A DNA stretch of 64,000 bases from Inia geoffrensis (taxonomy: Eukaryota; Chordata; Mammalia; Artiodactyla; Iniidae). The notes beneath the pieces were generated by a model, which saw only the letters and a program-made list of their open reading frames with translations, was not told the DNA's origin and did no database searches. The stretch lies in NCBI GenBank assembly GCA_036417435.1, contig CM070904.1, positions 125,922,695-125,986,694 of the forward strand, in the 5' to 3' direction. The position numbers and the translations under genes were made by a program. Positions 13,113-28,029 of the stretch are shown in pieces; the first letter of the stretch is position 1; the number at the start of each line of letters is the position of its first letter.

Positions 13113-13569
13113 TAAATATGCTTGTAGGTTCCCACTTTGGTTTAAAATTGTCTTTGACAGAGACTCTGTTGACATTGTCACATGGATGTGGGGAACTTTC
13201 CCTGCCTGACAGTCCTGAATTTTAAATTCTACTTTTCTATTTTATAAAGTTTTTTAATTGCACATGCCTACTTGTTTTGAGGTAAAATTAATTTTCTTTA
13301 TTAGTTGCCTTGAATATAGGTTTTTGAATGAAATACATTAAGCTTAGAAATTTGATACAGTTTTGCTTTTGTTCATAGTGGAATTACATGTCATGCATTT
13401 TTAAAAAGTCCTCAAAATATTAAGAACAACTTAGGAGGTAAAATGGAACCATCAGTAACTTGAGATCCATAAAGTAAAATGATTTGTAACAGTTCAAGGT
13501 GAACATTTTAATGCTTTGACGTTAGCGTTATAAAAAGCTTTATGGAATTCATTTCAGTAGTGTTGCTGA

Positions 13570-13722
<153 letters not shown>

Positions 13723-14150
13723 TAAGCAAAAAACTAAAGTTTACTATAATTCATTGGCAGGTACATTTTGTTAAATTGCGTCAGTCCTCATACAGGGAAG
13801 GATAAAGGAAAGAAGAAATTTGTGTTGTTTTTTTTTATAAAAATTGGAAGTCTTTTTCCTGTGAAGACTAGCTAAGACATTTCTCAAAATGAGTTGAAAT
13901 AAGTTATTTGCATTGTCTAAGATGAATTTGGGGAACTGTTATAAAACAAGGAGGGGGTGGGAATTGCAGCATTTGTTTCTAACCAGGATGTGCCTGGGTC
14001 ATTTAAAGGCTGTCTTCTTGTGTGAGTGATAAAGTTGCTTAGGAGAGAGCCCCACTTCCCCCTTCACTCTGGAGAAAAAGCAATAATCATAGAAAATGTT
14101 ACATCTTCTTTTCTCTAACTTTCTTTTACTGACCCCTTTGTGGTGGCTGA

Positions 14151-14354
<204 letters not shown>

Positions 14355-14468
14355 TAAATTCCCATTACTTAAGAGTCCAGGGAAACATTATGTTTGCCAA
14401 ATTATTTTAGTGAATAGAAATTTTGTAGGATTCCCAAACCAGTACTGTTCTCATTGAATCTTTTCTTT

Positions 14469-14668
14469 CTTTCTTTATGTGGTTGCGTGGGTCTTAGTTG
14501 TGGCAGGCAGGCTCCTTAGTTGTGGCTCATGGATTCCTTAGTTATGGCTGGCCAGCTCCTTAGTTGCAGCATGCATGTGGGATCTAGTTCCCTGACCAGG
14601 GATTGAAGCCAGGCCCCCTGCATTGGGAGCATGGAGTCTTAACCACTGCACCACCAGGGAAGTCCCTA
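14469..14668 (-). mobile_element. CHR-type SINE, older form
   Basis: Reversed, ending ccaccagggaagtccct. Flanked by gaatcttttctt at 14456-14467 and 14669-14680. Confidence 0.9.
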
Positions 14669-14680
14669 GAATCTTTTCTT

Positions 14681-16158
14681 TTGAAGGTAGTTTCCTCTCC
14701 TTCTCTATAAGCTAAAATTGTGCTTCTCAGTCCTTTAAACCTTGTGTGTGAGGGGCAAAATAAAGTACCAGATATTTATATTGATAAAATATGTGTTGTA
14801 TTCCCACACTTCAGAGTTTTATGTTATATAAGTGACTTTAGTGATCTTTTAGCCTAATTCTATTATTTTTCAGGAAACTAAAGCCCAAAGACATTGCATG
14901 TACTCTTTTGGGAATCAGAATTCTTGCTTGTTTGATCTTTGATGATTTTTAAATGTAACTCTTTTGGAAAAACTTACTAAGCAGCCCTGTTCTTTTTTTA
15001 AGGAACCTTGACACATAGGATTTTAGACTTTAACTTTTATGTTAGTCTCTTTTAGAAGGCTATTGGGAGAGTAGCTAAGTGAGCCAGAAAATTCTGTCCT
15101 ACTTCGGTGAAAAGACTGAGGCCAGTAGGAAGGTCTTTCTCAGCTAATAAACCCCCTATCCACAAATCATATAGTTTATACATATCTCTACCTCATTTCC
15201 TCTATTGGTCTCAGGTAAAAATTTTCTTGTCAGATAAAACTTTTTGGTTACCAGCAATAAAACCCTCTGCTTAAACAAGGAGTTTATTGGAAGTAGCTTA
15301 TTTAGTTAAAGGAAAAGCTGATGAACCAGTTCTCACAAAGGTTAAGCGCAGGGCAGTTCTAGGAATCTAGGTAACGGGAACTAATGGGATCATCTCTTCA
15401 GGGCACTACTGTCAGGATGAATGAACTTGAAATGTTTTTGGTCCTTGGGTCATTCCACCTAAGAAAGATTAAAATTCTAGAGGAGCATCTGATTGGCCTG
15501 TCTTGGGTCACAGGCCCACACTTCCGCTAGGGGAAGATGGGAGCTTATTTTAAGTGATGGTTCCACCAAGAATCGAACCAGTGGGGAGGAATATTCCCCA
15601 AGCAGGAGTGAGGTGCTGTCACCAATAAAAGGATACTGTACATTCAAAAGTAACAGATCACCACAAAAGTGTTCTTCAAATAAAGACTAACTTTTGGTCT
15701 TGACACCATTTTCTCCCACTTTCTTCATAACCATGAAGTTGTGAAGAAACTTTTTTCTCCTTTTTCTTCAGTTTCCTTCTATGCTGCCTCCCTCAGTCCA
15801 CAAGCATCTTCAGGTCTCACCTATCCTAAAAAACCTTTCCTCAACATTTGCTTCTCCCTTTTAGTTGTTGTCATCTTTCTCCTCCCCTCCTCATGTACAT
15901 TTATTAAAAGAGAGCTGTACTGTCTCCACTTTCATTTTTTTCATTTCCTTCTCAACTCACTATTACTTTGCATCAGCAAGCAACATTCTTTTGAAACTGA
16001 AATTAGTGAGGTTACCACTGGCCCTCTGTATCCTTTGATCATACTTCCTAGACCAGCTGCTTTCCATGCCTAATATCACAACGTATTTTGAAATTAGAAT
16101 GAAAGTTGGAGTTTAAGTGCAGTGTACCAAATAAATGGAGCCCATCTTTTTTCTCTAG
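14681..16158 (+). other. PSMD1: PSMD1 intron before exon 9
   Basis: Beyond the L2-like stretch (15740-16075), nothing recognisable is seen. Confidence 0.5.
15740..16075 (+). repeat. L2-like LINE remnant, internal region
   Basis: 'ttgaaactgaaattagtgagg' followed by 'taccactggccctctgtatcc' resembles the internal L2 region. The 110-codon ORF here is incidental. Confidence 0.5.
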
Positions 16159-16275
<117 letters not shown>

Positions 16276-16841
16276 TGATTCTTTCCAAAGATAACAAACT
16301 CTAGGATTAATTAATGTAACTGTAATATTTGTTTTCTACCTATATTTTGTGGTCTCTTAAAAATCTAATGGATTTCTCTATTTGTAGAGAATTCTTTTTA
16401 GGAAGTATAGGAAGAGATTTCTCTATTTGCCCCATTTATCCAACTCATCTTATAAAAATATGTTTTGTGATATATAGGCTTTTTAAAATGGTATATCTTG
16501 TGTGTATGTCTGTATAACTGACTTTTGCAAATAGAAGTTTATTAGAGTGATCTGCTTGTATCCTGGGGCTGTCTATACTGCTAGGTGATAATGTAGAAAA
16601 AATATTGCCATAATGTCTCCTTTGAAATCACTGTAGGATTTGGTATTGTATCCTATCAAGATTTAAAAGGAAAATAGCTGTAAATATATGGATGTACTTC
16701 CACATAAACTATTCTTTATATCTGATGACTTGAAAAAATGCTCTCAGAAGCTAATGGTTGTCTTGATAGTTGATGCTAATAGTTAACACTTCCAATAGGA
16801 TATGTTTTATTTACTTTACATACATAACTCTTATTCTTTAA

Positions 16842-18664
<1,823 letters not shown>

Positions 18665-18850
18665 AGGAGAATTGTTCCTGGGTATTTCATATTTATTGTT
18701 GTGATTGTGTGTGGAATTTTCCTCCCATTACATTTTCTGCCAGGTTATTATTGGTGTAAAACAAAAGCTATTGATTTTTTTAGATTTATTTTGTAAACTG
18801 GACACCTTATTAAACTCTTTTATTGTGTTTAAAAAAAAACCATGTGAATG
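18665..18850 (-). mobile_element. L1 ORF2 fragment, minus strand
   Basis: 'cctgggtatttcatatttattg' and 'aaagctattgattttttt ... ttttgtaaactgg' resemble the antisense of L1 ORF2 just C-terminal of the RT active site. Short and diverged. Confidence 0.7.
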
Positions 18851-19494
18851 TGTGTAGCCACCCCAGGGTAGGGAAACCTAATGAACAATAGGAACGACTT
18901 CTTTTTCCAGCCTGTGAAGTTAACTTCCAGGTACCCCTAAGGGACATGCTCTATGACAAGAGACACGTTGCCCAGGAAAGCCAATGCCCATGTTTTTCAA
19001 CAGGCTTTTTCCACTCAGAGTCACCCAATCCAGGTGCAGTTTTTCAGTGATAAATAATGTTGCCTGATAACACAGTGGATGTTCCATATGTCTTAACCTA
19101 GTAGGTTTCTACCATCTTGGTGCTGGGAGATGGTAGACCCAAGGTCATCTTCCCATGCAGAAAGGGTTTAGAGCTATTATTATTTCTTTCTTCCTAGAGA
19201 TATTCACATGACACAGTATTTATTAATAATTTATTATTTATCAGTGCAGCATGTGGTATGTTACAGATGGTTGTATTTTGCTTGAGTTTAGGACATACAG
19301 TTTTGAAAACAACATTGAAGGAATGGTTAGGTTTTCAACATGGCCCACAAAAGCTATGGTAGAGCTGAAATAGTCTTTAGAAGTAGCCCTGCATCTTAAA
19401 CTTCACCAAACTATAAAGGCTTCTAAGCCTTGAAATGAGGAAATTCTCAGATGAATTTTTCTTAATTGGGGTAAGACATTCTAATAGAGGAATA

Positions 19495-19996
19495 CAGTAG
19501 TCCCCCCTTACTCATGGGGTATATGTTCCAAGACCCCCAGGGGATGCCTGAAACCATGGATAGTACATATACTATGTTTTTTCATATACATACATACCTG
19601 TAATAAAGTTTAACTTATAAATTAGGCACAGTAAGAGAATACCCGAATTGCAGCATCATTACTCCTATGCTTTGGGGCCATTATTAGGTAAAATAAAGGT
19701 TATTTGAATATAAGCACTGCAATACCGCATCGATCTGATAACTGAGAGGGCTACTATGTGACTAGTGTGTGGATAGCATATACAACTTGGATACACTGAA
19801 CAAAGGGATGATTTACATCCCAGGCGGGACAGAGTGGGATGGTGTGAGATTTCATTACAATACTCAGAATGACATGCAATTTAAAACTTATGAATTGTTT
19901 ATTTCTGGAATTTTCCATTTAATATTCAGACCACAGTTGACTGTGGGTAACTGAAACTGCTGAAAGTGAAACCATGAATTAGGGAGGTGGCTACGG
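19495..19996 (+). mobile_element. Nonautonomous Tigger-like (Tc1/mariner) DNA transposon
   Basis: Left end cagtagtccccccttactcat and right end attagggaggtggctacgg are imperfect inverted repeats flanked by TA on both sides (19493-19494, 19997-19998). 'ccaagacccccaggggatgcc' with 'tgaaaccatgga' is a hallmark of Tigger/MER-type elements. No transposase is present. Confidence 0.8.
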
Positions 19997-20128
19997 TAAT
20001 ATGCTAATGAGATCTAGTTTACATTTAAATGATGTGGGCCTCTCATATCAGTTTATTCTAGTAATGTAATGAATGTAGTAATAGGATGCATGTAGTATAA
20101 TGTAATTATCCTTTACATTTTTTCCTAG

Positions 20129-20193
20129 GTAAGTGATGTTAATGACGATGTCAGGAGGGCAGCAGTAGAATCACTTGGGTTCATTCTCTTCAG
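20129..20193 (+). CDS. PSMD1: PSMD1 exon 12 of window, PC repeat, starts with a donor-like GTAAGT (about residues 607-627)
   Basis: 65 nt: 21 codons plus two bases of an Arg codon, from VSDVNDD to SLGFILF. It holds the first helix of a PC repeat (RRAAVESLGFILF). The border reads tttcctag|gtaagtgatg, a polypyrimidine acceptor directly followed by a consensus 5' splice site inside coding sequence (Val-Ser). It is followed by the 37.2-kb intron that contains HTR2B. Confidence 0.97.
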
Positions 20194-20545
20194 GTAATAA
20201 TTTCTAACTTCTGATTCTATTTATATTCCATTTCTATTTGTAGTTAGTAATTAAACAGAAACTAAATATCTGAGTAAGTATGTCTAGGTTCAGAGTGAGG
20301 ACCATATAACATTAAAGTTAGTACTGTTCCTCTGAAAAAGAAACCAGTATGTTTTGAGAGTCTGAGATGCTCTTTGAGAAGCAGTAGTCCTCTTCCCATG
20401 TATATTGGTAATTCAAAAGGGATGCTGTCTCTCACACAGACTTGTAGAGTTCTTGAAGCTCTTTAATGAGAGTGAAAGGTATTAGGTTTTGCTTAAATGC
20501 AAAAGAGTGGAAGATGTGCAGATTTGGAGATGCCCTTGGCATTAT

Positions 20546-20785
20546 AGTATGGTTGTGATTTAGAGGACACACTCTGAAACCAATCTGCCAGGATTGAATC
20601 TTGGCCCTGTCACTTACTAGCTGAGTGACTTTGGGCTTGTTACTTAGCATCTTTGAACTTCGAATTCCTAAGGGTATAGTAATAGTACCTAAGACTGTTT
20701 TTTGACAGTTAAGTGAATTAATACGTCTAAAGCCCTTCGAACTGTATCTGGCACTAGTAAGTGCTATTCAAGTGTGTATGAGTAG
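20546..20785 (+). repeat. MIR SINE
   Basis: 'cactctgaaaccaatctgcc', 'cacttactagctgagtgactt' and 'ctggcactagtaagtgctatt' follow the MIR consensus from head to tail. Confidence 0.75.
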
Positions 20786-22647
20786 TGGCAATTGTAATAG
20801 TTAGTAGTGGTAGATGCAGTAGTACTTCTTACAGTAGTTCTTCTCTCCAATCTCATATACACTGTTTCTTTTCGCTAAGGTACTTTATCTTAAAATGCAA
20901 CATAGGAAAATTAAAAGTATTTCTTTCAACTCGTTTTTGGGCACTGCTTATTAGAGTTTACTTGTGGTGAAATTACACAGTAAAATAAGTTCTGAAGGCG
21001 CATGTAAGATGAGTTTCACGTACTTTTCATCTTTGGTATATAGATTGTATATATTTTTTTTCCAACAAATATTTACTCAACATCCACTGTGAACTGGTTA
21101 GAGGACCTTCTCTAAGATGCAAGATAGGAAGTTAACCATTTACTGCAGGCACTAAATATTTTTTTCCTATTGTGGGTAAAAATGTTGAATAAAACGGCAA
21201 AGCACACATCCATATAGCATGTTAATAGGTTTCTCCTTATACCAGTCAGTTTTGTTGAATGAGGTTGTTCAACAAAATACTAATCTCATTTACTGTATTA
21301 CCTCTAACCCTCATATGTCTAACTTGTTCACAGAGAGACTAGAGAACTTTCACTAAATCCTAAAGTCGTAGTATTTATACAGATCTACTAGTCTGGTACC
21401 TCTAAAACAGGTTATGTGGTTAATTGGTTATTATTCTTTTTAGGAAATTCAAAGAAGTACACGTGTTCATTGATTCCTCTTCTGAGATATGATAAAACCT
21501 ATTTGTGTTAAGCTATTCCACATTTTTTCAAAAGATCTACAGCAGACCCCATAGTTTAAATTTCTTGAGTCCTATCTCTTTTTGAACATTGGAATATTTA
21601 GCCACGTACAGTCCTTTTGTTTCTTTGCCGTTTTCTGTTTTTGCTCAGATTTGTCAACAGTGGTTCTACAATTATATTCACAAGTTCTGTTTCAGGGAAG
21701 TGATTCATTTAGCTTAGAGACTTGAACTCATTTAAGGCACCCAGTCTCTTCACCTGTTTTGCATTTTGATCAGTCTTAACAACATTACTTTCTATCTTTC
21801 TGGTCTAAAAAGCATTCTCCTGAGACAAAAGATGGAAGCGGAACAGAAGTTGATAGTTCTGTTTCCTTCCTGTCATCTTTGGCATATCATTCTAGCCAAC
21901 CTGTGACACTAACCTTCCCTTATTTTTGTTCTGGAGTTTAGACACAATTGAAAACCAAAAGCAAATGGTTTTATTATTGCTATTTAGGGAGGTTTTTTTA
22001 AAATTCTTATTGGAAAACTAGATAATTTGTATATGGAAAATATATTCTTCTAGGTGTACCCTTAATAACTATTGGCCTGTATAAAGAATCCTACTCATGA
22101 TGATCTCTTCCTTTGTTTTATCTATTCATTGTTGGCTACTAACTGTTCCTATTAGTCACTTTATATTTTATATCATATAAATCAGTCACCTAGTGTGTGT
22201 ATTCTGCCACATAGGAAGTTGAGCTTTCGTCAAAACTGTTTTTCTTCCATTTTTAACCTGACAGTGCTTTGCTCCCTAATTATCAAAATTCATTTCTGCC
22301 CTTGTATTTACTGTAGCTTACACATGTGCTCAGTTCCCAGTTTCGGCAGCAGATGTCTTCCATGAGCTGCTTTTAGGCTTTGCTAAGATCTCTGCTACCT
22401 AGGATACTCAGATCCAGCTAATGAGTTGTTTTTGTGCTCATTATTTCTAAGGGACCATTCAGAGTTCTGTTGCTGTTGTTTTCTTTTTTCTTCATAATAT
22501 GATTCTTATAAGAAGTAGAAACTGGAAAAGACTTTAGAGGTAACTTTGTCTAAAACTTCATGGCTGAAGAAAATTAAAGGTAATCAACTTGTCTAAGGAG
22601 TGGCAGTTAAAACCAAGTTCTCTAATTTTAGATTGTTGTCAATTCCC
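20786..22647 (+). other. PSMD1: Start of the giant PSMD1 intron, unassigned
   Basis: No gene. A very worn LINE trace is possible (ccaacaaatatttactcaac at about 21062). The rest is unrecognised unique-looking sequence. Confidence 0.5.
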
Positions 22648-22657
22648 TGGAGTGATA

Positions 22658-22847
22658 TTTTTTTTTTTTTTTTTTTTTTGCGGTTCGCGGGCCTCTCACT
22701 GTTGTGGCCTCTCCCGTTGCGGAGCACAGGCTCCGGACGCGCAGGCTCAGGGGCCACGGCATGTGGGATCCTCCCGGACCGGGGCACGAACCCGTGTCCC
22801 CTGTATCGGCAGGCGGACTCCCAACCACTGCGCCACCAGGGAAGCCT
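22658..22847 (-). mobile_element. CHR-type SINE, young form, with internal deletion
   Basis: T run, gcggttcgcgggcctctc and so on, ending caccagggaagcc. Perfect duplication tggagtgata at 22648-22657 and 22848-22857. The 'gctcacgggcccagccgctcc' part present in its relatives is missing. Confidence 0.95.
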
Positions 22848-23830
22848 TGGAGTGATAACTTTTAAAGGTGAAAAAAAACTTAGAAATAAAACAGTATTCC
22901 CATTTTTTTTAAAGAGAAGAAAATTGGATTCCAAAATTGTTAACAAAATTTCCTGTTGTCATAGAGCTGAATGGTAGACCAGAAATTCAAAACAGGTCTC
23001 AGGATAGACCAGTGCTTTCTACCATGCCTTCCCTTCAGAGCACCTTCTTTGAGTGGCTGTGATAGAACATTTTTATTCTCAAATTTCCTTATTAAGTTTA
23101 ATATTTGGAAAGTTTCTGTACTGTATCCTAAGAATTAGTAAATGTTTTCTGATGTGTCATCGGTTGCTTTCTTAGTGTGCTCCATTTTATCATTTCTTCC
23201 TGTTTAAATGTCACTTTTAAAATAACCACAGACATTTGGCCCCTTGAATTGTGTTTTAAGGATTTATTTCTTCTTAATTTTTAAAACTTCTTTTAAAGTG
23301 TACTTATTGGACACAAATACTGAAAACATATCAGTAAACACGTACTTGTACTTCAGCAACTAAGGTAAAATTGTCTTTGTAGGAAACTAAAAATTTTCAT
23401 GTATATTATCTCCTTTATTCTTAGGATAGTCCAGGGAGTTGTAGTATTTTCAGTTTCTTTCTCCTGGTATTTGTGGGTTATATGTTCATAATCTATATGA
23501 TAAAAATAGAAAATTAAATTGAAAAACATTCTTGCCAAGTTGAAATGAACCTAGTGTACTTTTAATCCAGTAAATAGGTGATTCATGGGTCCATTGTTAT
23601 TAGTCTAGTCAGCAGATTTATTATCACAACTCTGTACAGTACTGTGCTTGGCATTGACTGAAAACTCAGTTGGAATTGACCAGAATCTGAATTATTTCAT
23701 CTTCACATCGGAAAGGAAAATTAAGAAAGAGGCTAATAGAAGTATTAGTTTTTATATACTTGTTAAAATTAAGTTGCTATAATGGTGAACAAGTTGATGA
23801 TCCGATATAGACCTTTCTTAAAATTAGATA

Positions 23831-24046
23831 GGGCTTCCCTGGTGGTGCAGTGGTTGAGAGTCCGCCTGCTGATGCAGGGGACATGGGTTCGTGCCCCGGT
23901 CTGGGAAGATCCCACAGGCCGCGGAGCGGCTGGGCCCGTGAGCCATGGCCGCTGAGCCTGTGCATCCGGAGCCTGTGCTCCGCAATGGGAGAGGCCACAA
24001 CAGTGAGAGGCCCGCGTACCGCAAAAAAAAAAAAAAAAAAAAAAAA
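23831..24046 (+). mobile_element. CHR-type SINE, young form
   Basis: Head gggcttccctggtggtgcag, ending gcccgcgtaccgc plus about 27 A. Perfect duplication aaattagata at 23821-23830 and 24047-24056. Confidence 0.96.
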
Positions 24047-24481
24047 AAATTAGATAATATTGGTATCCGTGATCATCTTTGCTATGACTTAAGCTTACAA
24101 TATAACACTAAATATTTCTCAGTTTATACATTAATTTACTTGCAGATATGGATGGATCTCACAAGATCAGAGGGAGATTCTTGGTGCAGATATTTTTTAG
24201 ACCACAAAAAATGGTTTCTTGAATAGAAATATGTTGCATCATCATAGATCCTTAGCATTTGAAGGAACCCTAGCAATCAAATAGTTACCACCAGATGCAT
24301 AAATTATCTTCACAGTATGTCCATTTACAATTTTATATCAATTTGATACATATTCTCTGTGTGCTGTTTTCTGTTTCTGCCTCAGTGTCTGGATGCTGTA
24401 ACTTCCTTTAGTTTTGTTTTTTTAATTTTTCCTTCTATCTGCATCTTTGTTTTCCCCTCGCATTCAATTAATAATAAATAT

Positions 24482-24687
24482 GGGGCTTCCTTGGTGGCGC
24501 AGTGGTTGAGAGTCCGCCTCAACCAGGGGACACGGGTTCGTGCCCCGGTCTGGGAAGATCCCACATGCCACGGAGTGGCTAGGCCTATGAGCCATGGCCG
24601 CTGAGCCTGCACGTCCGGAGCCTGTACTCTGCAGCGGGAGAGGCCACAACAGTGAGAGGCCCACGTACTGTGAAAAATAAATAAATA
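24482..24687 (+). mobile_element. CHR-type SINE, young form with a small deletion in the head
   Basis: Head ggggcttccttggtggcgcag. The usual 'cctgccgatgcagggg' is shortened to 'cctcaaccagggg'. Flanks aataaatat at 24473-24481 and 24688-24696. Confidence 0.94.
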
Positions 24688-24696
24688 AATAAATAT

Positions 24697-25412
24697 GGAA
24701 TAGAGTGAAAAAATTTTTTTTCAAAATTATTCTTCTAAATAGGTACAATCTATTCCTTTTCTTTGAAGGTAGGACTATTAAAGAGAGTCCCTTTGTTGCC
24801 ATAGCAGTGGTTAACTTCGAGATTTGCTTTTAAATATAGATTTCCTTAAAATGTTTTAGAATAGAAATATGTTATGTATCAAAATGCTAAAAATTTTGTG
24901 CTGTGTTGTACTTTTTCAGGAATAGTTTATATTGGAGTTGTATTTCTTTTTCTAGAATCTTCTGGAAATACTAGAATGATCTCTCATTAACTAGCTCTCA
25001 GCTAACTATAAGCAAGCAATTTTTTTTCAGGAATTGTAGCTGAACAGCTTAAAGGTCTTACAGTTAATTCTGTGGGTGCGCATATGTTTAAGCACATACA
25101 CAAATTTGAAGTCAGTATAGAGCATGTGGGAAGATATTCCTTCTAATCTAGATTGTCTAGAGATAGAGCTTTGCCAGTGAGATTGCCATCTCTAGTATTT
25201 AAATTTTCTGAAACAATTTTATGTGCCGTCAGATACCTAAGACACAGTTTGGAATACAGTTGGAGTGATATCTGAAAACTTAATCTCTGACTTGGCAAGA
25301 ATGTAAATCTTAACATACGCCAAACACTTCATATTAGAGACTGGAACCAAAATAGATAAGAATGACTTTTTTTTTTTTTTTTAAGGAACATAAATTATTT
25401 TGCCTCTTATTC
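24697..25412 (+). other. PSMD1: Giant PSMD1 intron, unassigned
   Basis: AT-rich, no ORF of interest and no repeat recognised. Confidence 0.5.
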
Positions 25413-25426
25413 GAGATAACCCATCC

Positions 25427-26160
25427 CCCCCTTTTTTTTTAACATCTTTATTGGAGTATAATTGCTTTACAGTGTTGTGTTAGTCTCTGCTGTATAACAA
25501 AGTGAATCAGCTATACATATACCTATATCCCCATATCTCCTCCCTCTTATGTCTCCCTCCCACCCTCCCTATCCCCTGCCCCTAGGCTCTTCAGAACAAT
25601 TTTTTTTTTAGATTCCATATATATGTGTTAGCATATGGTATTTGTTTTTCTCTTTCTGACTTACTCCACTCTGTATGACAGTCTCTAGGTCCATCCACCT
25701 CACTACAAATAACTCAATTTTGTTTCTTTTTATGGCTGAGTAATATTCCATTCTATATATATACCACATCTTCTTTATCCATTCATCTGTCGATGGACAC
25801 TTAGGTTGCTTCCATGTCTTGGCTATTGTAAATAGAGCTGCAATGAACATTGTGGTACATGACTCCTTTTGAATTACAGTTTTCTCAGGGTATATGCCCA
25901 GTAGTCAGATTGCTGGGTAGTATGGTAGTTCTACTTTTAGTTTTTTAAGGAACCTTCATACTGTTCTCCATAGTGGCTGTATCAATTTACATTCCCACCA
26001 ACAATGCAAGAGGGTTTCCTTTTCTCCACACCCTCTCCAGCATTTATTGTTTGTAGTTTTTTTGATAATGGCCATTCTGACCGGTGTGAGGTGATAACCA
26101 CATTGTAGTTTTGATTTGTATTTCTCTAATGATTAGTGATGTTAAGCATCCTTTCATGCG
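25427..26160 (-). mobile_element. 5'-truncated L1 insertion, minus strand
   Basis: T-rich start, then the complement of an L1 3' UTR and the ORF2 C terminus (QPKCPSTDEWIK appears on the minus strand). It ends abruptly at 26160. Near-identical flanks gagataacccatcc (25413-25426) and gaggtaacccaccc (26161-26174) are a slightly diverged target-site duplication. Confidence 0.88.
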
Positions 26161-26559
26161 GAGGTAACCCACCCTTAACACTGCTGAAAAAAGAGTTGTG
26201 GCAAAAATGCCTAAAGTTTTAATGATTTAGGAGTTAAATTTGTAAGGTATACTCTGGTAGATGACGTAGAGCCCGTAAGATCTGTAATAGAACCATGTTC
26301 TAGGAAAGGATTATGCCATTTGAATTTTATATACCTGGTTCTCTTATGCTGAGTGAGCTTCTCCATAGCCAGCATATTTCTTGTGATAATTTTCTTAAAC
26401 TGTGTTGCCTGGAAGGGAGCAAGGATGGAGCAATAGGTTGAGGCATAAAAATGAGTCAACCTGAAAAGGAAAGGCTAAGATATGGGCTGTCTTCACTGCA
26501 GATTTCCTCAGCCTAAATTTATTCACCATTTATGTGAGTAGCATAAAAATAAAATATCA

Positions 26560-26886
26560 AGGGCTTCCCTGGTGGCACAGTGGTTAAGAATCCGCCTGCC
26601 AACGCAGGGGACACGGGTTCGAGCCCTGGTACAGAAAGATCCCACATGCCGCAGAGCAACTAAGCCCATGCACCACAACTACTGAGCCTGCGCTCTGGAG
26701 CCCACAAGACACAACTACTGAAGCCCGCGTGCCTAGAGCCTGTGCGCCACAACAAGAGAAGCCACTGCAGTGAGAAGCCTGTGGACCGCGACGAGGGGTA
26801 GCCCACACTCACCGCAACTAGAGAGAACCCGCGCGCAGCAATGAAGACCCAACAACGACAAAAATAAACAAAATAATTTAAAAATT
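26560..26886 (+). mobile_element. CHR-type SINE, long form
   Basis: Head gggcttccctggtggcacag, long body, ending aaaaataaacaaaataattta. Flanked by taaaatatc on both sides. Confidence 0.93.
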
Positions 26887-26894
26887 AAAATATC

Positions 26895-27033
26895 GGGGCT
26901 TCCCTGGTGGCACAGTGGTTGGGGGTCCGCCTGCCGACGCAGGGGACACAAGTTCGTGCCCCGGTCAGGGGGGATCCCACATGCCGCGGAGCGGCTGCAC
27001 CTGTGGGCTGTGGCTGCTGGGCCTGCACATCCG
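26895..27033 (+). mobile_element. CHR-type SINE, young form, 3'-truncated
   Basis: Starts ggggcttccctggtggcac immediately after the 3' flanking repeat of the preceding SINE and stops at gcctgcacatccgag without the usual tail. Confidence 0.9.
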
Positions 27034-27764
27034 AGTACCCACATGAACTCATTCTCATAAGAACCCCATGAAACGTAGATGAGGAAACTGAAAAATTAAG
27101 GTTTTTTTGTAAATTCAGTCAGTTAGTAAATGGCATAGATTGGATTTATTCCAGATCTAGTAGTGCAAAGTAAAGTAACAAAAGGATGAATAAAAAATTT
27201 TGTACCAGAAGTTCAACCAAGTCTTTGGGGAAGCTTAGGCAGCCATGATCTCATTTATGAGATCATTAAAATTTAGGTTCCTGGATTAATAAGGTCCCAT
27301 GCCTTATTGCATGCTCTTTGAGAAACATAATGAGGTTTAGGTACCCAAGACTGGTTTCATTTGCTTTCTCCTCCTCCTCCGGTAGACCCACCTCTGCTGA
27401 GTAGATGCCTGGTGTGAGCCATCTAACAAACAGCTCTAGTTCTAAGACCATGTCACTTTGTGTGGTATCCAACTACTCTCCCTACCCCTTCCATCAAGAC
27501 AGTTTCCTGTTCAGTGCAAAATTGTGACTACATTTAACTAAGCCAGACTATGAATGGCAATCTCAGCTTACCTTCAGATGTGATCATTATTTTATGCACT
27601 TATTTTTAGTCCTCTGTTCCTATCATTGTTGTTCTGTGTTATGCCTTATGTCTTTAACGCCTTGAAGACAAGGTTAATACTTGCTTTGTTTATTTCCTTC
27701 TTAGCATAGCTTTTAGGAACTAAATAAATTCTTATGGTGACATTGTTTTTTTGTAAGCCAGAAG
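27034..27764. other. Region downstream of HTR2B, unassigned
   Basis: Beyond the HTR2B poly(A) signals. A 68-codon minus-strand ORF (27472-27266) has no recognisable features. No repeat recognised. Confidence 0.45.
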
Positions 27765-28029
27765 TTTATTGGTTAATTTTATTTCATTTGACTATCTTAA
27801 CATTTAACTAGTGTGCTGGATTGTTTTAATTTGCAACTATACAAAAATGATTTTTTTCATTAGAATAATTTTGCCCAAATAAAGAAACTTAGGTAATCTT
27901 AATACATAATTCTTAATTTAAAGAGATGATTTTTGATACATGATATAAAGTTCTTTAATTCTTGGTATATTTATATCTTCTTTATCTTACTCATCATTAT
28001 ATTAGTTACATAAAAACTGTGCCATTCCT
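27765..28029 (-). promoter_or_regulatory. HTR2B: HTR2B 3' UTR with two poly(A) signals
   Basis: On the minus strand, AATAAA hexamers lie at 27783-27778 and 27770-27765, about 250 nt past the stop codon. This fits a short 3' UTR. The cleavage point would lie some 10-30 nt lower. The sequence between is AT-rich, with no other recognisable element. Confidence 0.6.
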
